NCBI GenBank assembly: GCA_003240755.1
Contig: QFNF01000040.1
Coordinates: 15,231 to 79,230, forward strand
From: Sphingomonas hengshuiensis
GTDB lineage: Bacteria; Pseudomonadota; Alphaproteobacteria; Sphingomonadales; Sphingomonadaceae
DNA length: 64,000 bases
Direction: 5' to 3'
In this document: piece by piece, positions 58,248-64,000 of the stretch
How positions within the stretch are numbered: position 1 is the first letter of the stretch
Layout of the letters: every line of letters starts with the position of its first letter
The notes under the pieces: model-generated
Database searches by the model: none
What the model saw: the letters and a program-made list of their open reading frames with translations, nothing else
What the model was told of the DNA's origin: nothing
Made by a program: the position numbers and the translations under genes

Positions 58248-60905
58248 TTAGCCAAGCCGCCCCAACGCCGCGTGCAACCGCGCCGCCTCGGCCATCTTGT
58301 CGGCATGGTCCGCCCGCGCCTTCTCGACCGCTTCCGGCTTGGCGCGCTCGACGAAGCTCGCATTGGCCAGTCGCCCCGCCAGCGCATCGCGCTCCTTCTC
58401 GCTCGTGGCGATCGCCTTGGCCAGCCGCGCGCGTTCGGCAGCGAGGTCGATGACGTCCCCCAGCGGCAGGACGAAGGTCGCCTCGTCCACCACGATCTGC
58501 AAGGCGCCGCCCGCCGGCGCATCGCCCGAAACCGCATCGACCCGCGCCAGCCGCGCCAGCACCGCGCCCTGCCGGGTCAGCCGCTCGGCCGTTTCGCCCG
58601 AAGCATCGCGAACGTGTAGCGGCAACCGTGCGCCCGGTGGCACGTTCAGTTCGGTCCGCGCCGCGCGGATTTCGCTGACCAGCCGGATCAGCCAGTCGAC
58701 TTCCGCTCGTGCCGCGGGATCGATCGCCCGCGCATCGGCCATCGGCCAACGCGCGACGATCAGGTCGTTTTCGCGAGGTTGGGCGGGATCAGCCAGGGCG
58801 TGCCACAATTCCTCGGTAATGAACGGCATGAACGGGTGCAGCATCACCAGGATCTGGTCGAGTACCCAGCCGGCGACCGCGCGGGTTTCCTCACCGCCCT
58901 CTGCCCCACCCTGCAATACCGGCTTGATGAGTTCGAGATACCAGTCGCAGAACCGGCTCCACGTGAACTGGTAGATGGTATTGGCCGCACCGTCGAACCG
59001 GAGATCGGCGAGCGCCAGATCCAGCGCCTGCACGGTCTCGATCGTCTCCGCGATGATCCAGCGGTTGACCGCCAGCTCCGCCCTGGGCGGCTCGATCGTC
59101 GCCGACGCGCCGATGCCGTTGGCCTGCGCGAAACGGGTCGCGTTCCACAGCTTCGTCGCGAAGTTGCGATAGCCCTCGACCCGCTTCTCATCCATCTTGA
59201 TGTCCCGGCCCTGGCTCTCCATCGCTGCCATGAAGAACCGCAGCGCGTCGGCCCCGTACGCATCGATCAGCCCGAGCGGATCGACGGTATTGCCCTTCGA
59301 CTTGGACATCTTCGCCCCGTCCGCCGCGCGGACAAGGCCATGGAGGTACAGCGTTTTGAACGGGACCTCCTTCATGAAATGGATGCCCTGCATCAACATC
59401 CGCGCGTCCCAGAAGAACAGGATGTCGAAGCCGGAAATCAGCACGTCGTTGCTATAGCGCCCGCCGAGCGTCGGATCGGTATTCTCCGGCCAGCCGAGCG
59501 TCGCAAACGGCCAGAGCGCCGACGAGAACCACGTGTCGAGAACATCCTCGTCCTGCGTGAGCGCAACGCCCTCGCCCGCTTCGGCCTGCGCTTCCGCATA
59601 GGTTTCCGCGACGAACACCCGACCATCGTCTGCGAACCACGCCGGGATGCGATGTCCCCACCATAATTGCCGCGACACGCACCATGGCTGGATGTTCTCC
59701 ATCCAGTTGAAATAGGTCTTCTCCCACGACTTGGGCACGATCCTGACCGCGCCGGAGCGCACCGCCTCGATCGCGGGCTTCGCCAGCGTCGCGGCGTCGA
59801 CATACCATTGGTCGGTCAGCCACGGTTCGATCACCACACCCGAACGGTCGCCAAAGGGCGTCTGGATCGTGCGTGCCTCGATGCGTTCGAGCAGCCCTTC
59901 GGCCTCCAGCGCCGCGACCACCGCCTTGCGCGCCTCGAACCGGTCGAGCCCCAGATAGTCGGCAGGGATCAGGCCGTCCGCCGTCTGGCACACCCGCGCC
60001 CCGGCATCGAGCATGTTGAGCATCTCGGACGCCTTGAACCCGGCGCGCCTGCCGACCTCGAAGTCGTTGAAATCATGGCCCGGTGTGATCTTGACCGCGC
60101 CCGATCCCAGCTCGGGATCGGCATGGTCGTCGGCGACAACCGGAATCAGCCGTCCGGTGATCGGCAGGCGAACCTGCTTTCCGATCAGTGCCGCATAGCG
60201 TTCGTCGGCCCCATTCACGGCTACCGCCATATCGGCCAGCATCGTCTCCGGCCGGGTCGTCGCGACATGGATAAAGCCGCTGCCATCCGCCAGGGGATAG
60301 CGCAGGTGCCAGAAACTGCCGTTGATTTCCCGTGTCTCGACTTCCAGATCGCTGATCGCGGTGCCAAGGCCGGGATCCCAGTTCACCAGCCGCTTGTCGC
60401 GGTACAGCAGCCCTTCACGGTACAACTGCACGAATACCTTCAGGACCGCGGCCGAAAATCCTTCGTCCATGGTGAAGCGTTCGTTCGCCCAGTCCATCGA
60501 GCAGCCCAGCCGCCGCAACTGGCCGGTGATCTGCCCGCCGCTCTCGGCCTTCCATTCCCAGACCTTGCTCACGAAATCGTTGCGGGAAAAGTCGGTGCGC
60601 TTTTGCTGATGCTGCGCCATCTGCCGCTCGACGACCATCTGCGTCGCGATACCGGCATGGTCGGTGCCGACCACCCAGCGCGCATCCTTGCCCTGCAACC
60701 GCGCGTGGCGGACGAGGATGTCCTGCAGCGTGTTGTCGAGCGCGTGACCGATGTGCAGGTTGCCGGTGACGTTGGGCGGCGGATTGACAATCGTCCACGG
60801 CGTCGCGGCGGGACGCTCGGGCCGGAACAGGCCTTCCTGTTCCCAATGGGCATACCAGCGCGCCTCGATGGCGGCGGGGTCGAAGGTCTTGGGCAGTTCG
60901 CTCAT
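58248..60905 (-). CDS. valS: Valine--tRNA ligase
   Basis: 885-residue class I synthetase. The HIGH motif occurs as [17 protein letters not shown]; the KMSKS motif is [15 protein letters not shown]. The editing domain ([16 protein letters not shown]) and tryptophan-zipper zinc-free core are followed by the anticodon-binding domain and a C-terminal coiled-coil ([20 protein letters not shown]). [10 protein letters not shown] at 60905 is used; ATG 60941 adds an Arg-rich leader. Last gene of the pcm-TolC-popZ-valS run. Confidence 0.97.
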   Translation of the reverse strand: MSELPKTFDPAAIEARWYAHWEQEGLFRPERPAATPWTIVNPPPNVTGNLHIGHALDNTLQDILVRHARLQGKDARWVVGTDHAGIATQMVVERQMAQHQQKRTDFSRNDFVSKVWEWKAESGGQITGQLRRLGCSMDWANERFTMDEGFSAAVLKVFVQLYREGLLYRDKRLVNWDPGLGTAISDLEVETREINGSFWHLRYPLADGSGFIHVATTRPETMLADMAVAVNGADERYAALIGKQVRLPITGRLIPVVADDHADPELGSGAVKITPGHDFNDFEVGRRAGFKASEMLNMLDAGARVCQTADGLIPADYLGLDRFEARKAVVAALEAEGLLERIEARTIQTPFGDRSGVVIEPWLTDQWYVDAATLAKPAIEAVRSGAVRIVPKSWEKTYFNWMENIQPWCVSRQLWWGHRIPAWFADDGRVFVAETYAEAQAEAGEGVALTQDEDVLDTWFSSALWPFATLGWPENTDPTLGGRYSNDVLISGFDILFFWDARMLMQGIHFMKEVPFKTLYLHGLVRAADGAKMSKSKGNTVDPLGLIDAYGADALRFFMAAMESQGRDIKMDEKRVEGYRNFATKLWNATRFAQANGIGASATIEPPRAELAVNRWIIAETIETVQALDLALADLRFDGAANTIYQFTWSRFCDWYLELIKPVLQGGAEGGEETRAVAGWVLDQILVMLHPFMPFITEELWHALADPAQPRENDLIVARWPMADARAIDPAARAEVDWLIRLVSEIRAARTELNVPPGARLPLHVRDASGETAERLTRQGAVLARLARVDAVSGDAPAGGALQIVVDEATFVLPLGDVIDLAAERARLAKAIATSEKERDALAGRLANASFVERAKPEAVEKARADHADKMAEAARLHAALGRLG

Positions 60906-60950
60906 GCCCCGCCGCATGGCGCGGATGCGGCGGCGTTGCAAGAGAGCGGG

Positions 60951-61472
60951 TTAGTCGCGCCCGCTGATCCGGGCGATCTCGCGCGATACCATCGCCTCCA
61001 CGATGCCGGGCAGCCTGGCGTCCAGCCATTCGCGCAGCATCGGGCGAAGCATCTCGCGCACCAGCCCCTCGAGCGAGTCGCTGCCGGGCGTCTCGGGCTT
61101 CACCAGCATCCGCGACAACTGGTCGAGCGCACCGCGGCTGGCTTCCGCCGCGCGGTCCGACACGATCGATGCATCGCCAGCGGCGCTCGACGCCGACGCG
61201 GCCGGTGCGGGCTCGTCCTGAGGACCGGACGTGCGGATGCGGGGCGGCGCTTCCGCCCGCGGCGCTTCGACCCGCGGCGGCGGCGGGGGTGCGGCGACGG
61301 TCTGGTTCAGTTCCAGCACCTCGTCCCGATCGTCGAGGTCGCGGACCTGCGCCGTGCGAATCGACTTGCGTCCGCGCAGCGCCTGGGCCGACCCCTCGCC
61401 CTCTTCGGCGATGATCCGCTTGATCGAGGACAATATGTCCTCCATCGACGTTTCGTTGCTGATATCCCCCAT
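60951..61472 (-). CDS. popZ: PopZ-like polar organising protein (DUF2497)
   Basis: 173 residues with the two conserved ends of the family and a disordered middle. N-terminal helix SMEDILSSIKRIIAEEGEG is the partner-binding motif; the centre is Pro/Ala/Glu-rich (PPPPPRVEAPRAEAPP). The C-terminal helices LEGLVREMLRPMLREWLDAR and GIVEAMVSREIARI form the oligomerising part. In Caulobacter PopZ organises the cell pole and tethers ParB/centromere. MGDISNETSM at 61472 is preferred; ATG 61484 adds four residues. Confidence 0.85.
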   Translation of the reverse strand: MGDISNETSMEDILSSIKRIIAEEGEGSAQALRGRKSIRTAQVRDLDDRDEVLELNQTVAAPPPPPRVEAPRAEAPPRIRTSGPQDEPAPAASASSAAGDASIVSDRAAEASRGALDQLSRMLVKPETPGSDSLEGLVREMLRPMLREWLDARLPGIVEAMVSREIARISGRD

Positions 61473-61504
61473 CGCAACCCTCATGTCTGTCGCCTCTCGA
61501 ACGC

Positions 61505-63076
61505 CTAGCCTTCGGGGTTGACGCGCGGCGTGTCAACGCCTTGCGTCGTCCGTGGCGCACCGCCCTGCCGATTGGGGGCGTCGATCCCCTGCGTCGGGGT
61601 ATAGGGATTGGGGCTGCGTTGCAGCGACGGATCAAGTTCGCGCGTGACGACCGGGGTCTGCGCCGGGGTGTTGACCGTCCCGGGGGCGATCGGCACCGGC
61701 GCGGGATCGCCGCTCCAGTCCCAGACATTATTGCGGACGCGACGGTAGTTGACGGTCGGGTCGTACAAGGCCCCGCCATCGAGCCCCAGGTCGCGCGCCT
61801 CCGCCCGGCCCATCGCGGCGAGGAGCGCGAAGCCGGCGACATAGGCGTCGCGCCGCGCCGACACCAGTTGCACCTGCGAGTTGAGCAGTTCCTGTTCGGC
61901 GTTCAGGATGTCGAGGATGGTGCGCGTGCCGACGCTGTTCTCGGCACGAACGCCCTCCAGCGACAGGCGGTTGGCGGCGACCTGCACCTCCGACGACTGG
62001 ATCACGCGCAACGCCGATTGCCATGCCGCGAAGGCAGAGCGCGCGTCGGAGACGACGCCACGCTCGACCTGCGTCACCTGTTCGATCGCCGCGCCCTCTA
62101 GTGCCTGCGCGCGACGGATCTGCGCGCTCGGGCGGCCGCTCTGCCAGAGCGGCAGGCTCATCTGCACGCCGACCTGCGCCTGCCCGCCATCCTGTTGCAG
62201 CACGATGCCGTCGACCGACTGCGCCGACCCGAGGAAGCTGGTATAGCTGCCCCCGCCCACCGCGCTGATGGTCGGCAACCGGCTGGCACGGGCCACCCGT
62301 ACGTCGAAGCCCGCGGCATCGCTGGTACGACGCGCCGCGATCAGCGACGGGTTGTTGGCCACCGCCACGCCGACCGCGGCGTTCGGATCGGCCGGCAGGT
62401 TCGGCAGCGCCGGCGGCGCCTCCAGCGTCGCGGCGGGCGCACCGGTCGTCGCGACATAATTCTCGCGGCTGCGGATCAGCGACGCTTCGGCATTACGCAA
62501 CTGCGCCTGGGCCGAGGCCAGCCGCGCCTCCGACTGGGCGACGTCGGTACGGGTCAGGTCGCCGACCTGGAACCGGTCCCTCGACGCCTGCAGGTTGATT
62601 TCCAGCACGCGAACATTCTGCTGGTTCAGCCGCACGATCGCTTCGTCGCGGATGACGTCGTTATAGGCGGCGACGACCAGCGTGAAGACGTTCGCTTCGG
62701 TGCTGCGCAGATTGGCGCGTCCCGCATCGACCCGTGCATCGGCGGCGCGGACATTGTTGCGCACCGAGCCGCCCGCATAGAGCGATTGCGACAGGTTCAC
62801 CTGGACCGATCCCGAACGTGGTGCCTGGGTGAAACCACGGCTTGCCGGGGTGATGACGTTCTCGATCACCGAGCTCTGCGTCGTGACCTGCGGCAGCCCC
62901 TGGGAGCGGGCCAGCGGCACCGCTTCGTCCGTCGCGCGCTGATTGGCGCGTGCGCCGGTCAACTGCGGATTGGTCGCATAGGCGCGCGCCAGTGCCTCAC
63001 GCAGCGTCTCCGCATGCGCCGGCCCGGCCAGCAACGCCAGCGCCGCGACCCCGCCGATGAACCTCCCCCCCCGCAT
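61505..63076 (-). CDS. TolC-family outer-membrane efflux protein
   Basis: 523 residues: signal peptide (GGVAALALLAGPAHAE), then two repeated OEP domains with alternating helices and strands (ETLREALARAYATNPQLTGA; VARASRLPTISAVGGGSYTS; GTRTILDILNAEQELLNSQV). The C-terminal 80 residues are Pro/Asn-rich and repetitive (NTPAQTPVVTRELDPSLQRS), outside the barrel. It is the exit duct for type I secretion and RND efflux. The start is 6 bp after the pcm stop. Confidence 0.94.
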   Translation of the reverse strand: MRGGRFIGGVAALALLAGPAHAETLREALARAYATNPQLTGARANQRATDEAVPLARSQGLPQVTTQSSVIENVITPASRGFTQAPRSGSVQVNLSQSLYAGGSVRNNVRAADARVDAGRANLRSTEANVFTLVVAAYNDVIRDEAIVRLNQQNVRVLEINLQASRDRFQVGDLTRTDVAQSEARLASAQAQLRNAEASLIRSRENYVATTGAPAATLEAPPALPNLPADPNAAVGVAVANNPSLIAARRTSDAAGFDVRVARASRLPTISAVGGGSYTSFLGSAQSVDGIVLQQDGGQAQVGVQMSLPLWQSGRPSAQIRRAQALEGAAIEQVTQVERGVVSDARSAFAAWQSALRVIQSSEVQVAANRLSLEGVRAENSVGTRTILDILNAEQELLNSQVQLVSARRDAYVAGFALLAAMGRAEARDLGLDGGALYDPTVNYRRVRNNVWDWSGDPAPVPIAPGTVNTPAQTPVVTRELDPSLQRSPNPYTPTQGIDAPNRQGGAPRTTQGVDTPRVNPEG

Positions 63077-63082
63077 ATGCCC

Positions 63083-63754
63083 CTACCTTGCGAACTGAAA
63101 TGTCTTGGGCCGTGCAAAGCCCGGCAGCACGATGCAGTCGAGATCGGCGAAATCGATCAGCCCGAACCCGCCCCCGGTCCGCCGGCCGAGCGCCAGCCGG
63201 GTGACGCCGCGATCGACCAGCCCGGTCGCCAGCCGCCCGCCGGGAGCGAGCTGGCCGACGATGGTATCCGGCACCGATTCGACCGCGCCGTCGATGACGA
63301 TGACGTCATAGGGCGCGCCGTCGGCAGCGCCGGCGTTGAGCGGCCCTTCCACGAACGTCACCTTCGCATCGACGATCGCGTCGCGCGCGGCGGCGAGCAG
63401 CGTCGCATCTTCCTCCAGCGCCACGACCGAACCCGCCAGCCGTGCCAGCACCGCCGCGGCATATCCCATCGCCGCGCCGATCAGCAGGACGCGGTCGGTC
63501 GGCTGGATTTCGGCGGCGGTCAACAGGCGCCCGGTAATCAGCGGCGCGTTGATCGCCCGCCCCCCGGCGAGTGGCAGCGGCGCGTCGCGGTACGCGACGT
63601 CGGCCTGGGCAGGCGGCACGAAGCCCTCGCGCGGCACGTCGCCCATGGCGGCCACGACGCGCGGGTCGGTGACGGCGCTGGTGCGCAACTGGCTGACGAC
63701 CATCGCGTGGCGCATCGCTTCGAAATCGGATCGGGTCTGTATCGAATCGGTCAT
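63083..63754 (-). CDS. pcm: Protein-L-isoaspartate O-methyltransferase
   Basis: 223-residue SAM enzyme repairing isoaspartyl damage. AMRHAMVVSQLRTSAVTDP at the N-terminus, a diverged SAM-binding loop VLLIGAAMGYAAAVLARLAG (usually GxGxGY), VVALEEDATLL and the DVIVIDGAVESVP strand identify the PCMT fold. The diverged loop leaves open a related role. MTDSIQTRSD at 63754 is chosen; ATG 63841 would add 29 unconserved residues. GGCTAAAAC upstream (minus strand) is an exact -10-type match. First gene of the run ending in valS. Confidence 0.88.
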   Translation of the reverse strand: MTDSIQTRSDFEAMRHAMVVSQLRTSAVTDPRVVAAMGDVPREGFVPPAQADVAYRDAPLPLAGGRAINAPLITGRLLTAAEIQPTDRVLLIGAAMGYAAAVLARLAGSVVALEEDATLLAAARDAIVDAKVTFVEGPLNAGAADGAPYDVIVIDGAVESVPDTIVGQLAPGGRLATGLVDRGVTRLALGRRTGGGFGLIDFADLDCIVLPGFARPKTFQFAR

Positions 63755-63923
63755 GGTGCAATCCTGTCGCACAACTGTTTTAGCCGCGCAACACACATCA
63801 CGCGCAGGCCGCTGTCTATCCTGCCGAACCGCCGTCGCCAAGGATGCTCGCCGGTATAATTTACCGGGTGACGGTTGACACCGCGCCCCGCGCCCCGCAA
63901 ATGCCCGCCTCCCACCGTATCGA

Positions 63924-63997
63924 GGCGCGATGGCGGAGTGGTGACGCAGAGGACTGCAAATCCTTGCACCCGGGTTCGATTCCCGGTCGCGCCTCCA
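63924..63997 (+). tRNA. tRNA-Cys (anticodon GCA)
   Basis: 74 nt. Acceptor GGCGCGA pairs with TCGCGCC, then T-CCA with CCA encoded. The anticodon arm GGACTGCAAATCC exposes GCA; the T-arm is CCGGGTTCGATTCCCGG. A TTGACA at 63875-63880 is a plausible -35. The gene ends three bases before the right edge of the window. Confidence 0.97.
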
Positions 63998-64000
63998 ACG

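Noticed and set aside
63851..63867. CCGGTA-TAATT-TACCGG with a TATAAT-like core upstream of tRNA-Cys
   Set aside because: Short 6-bp dyad; no suitable -35, and the TTGACA at 63875 lies downstream of it, so promoter assignment is not supported.

Overview
The window is GC-rich, densely packed chromosome, read here as Sphingomonas or a close relative in the Sphingomonadaceae (Alphaproteobacteria). The basis is the gene order (dusB-ntrB-ntrC-ntrY, fused ispDF, ppx-ppk1-hdaA, pcm-TolC family-popZ-valS), the protein sequences, many ATGA/GTGA stop-start overlaps, and promoters resembling the alphaproteobacterial housekeeping type. It holds about 58 protein genes and three tRNA genes. No phage, integrase, transposase, CRISPR array or secretion cluster was seen. 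Nearly everything is core metabolism, translation, nitrogen control and envelope biogenesis.

Layout. 1-4205 (minus): dusB, ntrB, ntrC and the 5' part of ntrY, the conserved nitrogen-regulation operon. 4298-6496 (plus): ispDF, a small exported protein and a PncC/CinA-type amidohydrolase, meeting ratA-lipA head-on with an overlap. 7955-12008: carbonic anhydrase, aspS (broken by one base), rnd and an I78-type lipoprotein. 12176-17707 (minus): ppx, ppk1, hdaA and a DUF2066-like exported protein. 17872-20396 (plus): purM, purN and two unknown coupled genes. 20622-23167 (minus): ndk, holC, pepA. 23331-28858 (plus): lptD, surA-type PPIase, pdxA, rsmA, the widespread outer-membrane/ribosome cluster. 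28919-33727 (minus): TPR protein, rsmB, guaB, M28 peptidase. 33765-37795: a CitE-like lyase, then an SPFH/NfeD pair whose SPFH gene has an internal out-of-frame deletion, then a Tat-exported DUF885 protein. 37890-44124: MscS channel, gyrA, DUF952, DUF488, trmFO.

44121-49293 is the one clear accessory module: a TonB-dependent siderophore receptor, a DUF3649-like protein, a PepSY membrane protein and a DUF3325-like protein, all start/stop coupled, divergent from a DUF4198-like periplasmic protein. Two Fur-box-like sites lie between them. 49395-52192 is a sialate O-acetylesterase with a FadR-type GntR regulator. Then come a tandem pair of identical tRNA-Arg(ACG) genes, a small lipoprotein, a fused MFS/spermidine-synthase protein, a GNAT enzyme, hemB and a lipid-kinase-like gene. 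The window closes with pcm, a TolC-family protein, popZ-like and valS (minus) and tRNA-Cys at the right edge.

The observations most worth checking are the two frame-broken genes (aspS and SPFH), a perfect 32-bp inverted repeat 23 bp upstream of purM, three copies of a paired-hairpin repeat of about 97 bp, a recurrent TTGNCN-N14-NNCTAG-type promoter (sometimes placed so that the mRNA would be nearly leaderless), and the iron module. I did not find convincing evidence of an undescribed multi-gene system; the closest candidates are the two unknown proteins coupled to purMN and the Fur-associated DUF4198-like protein.
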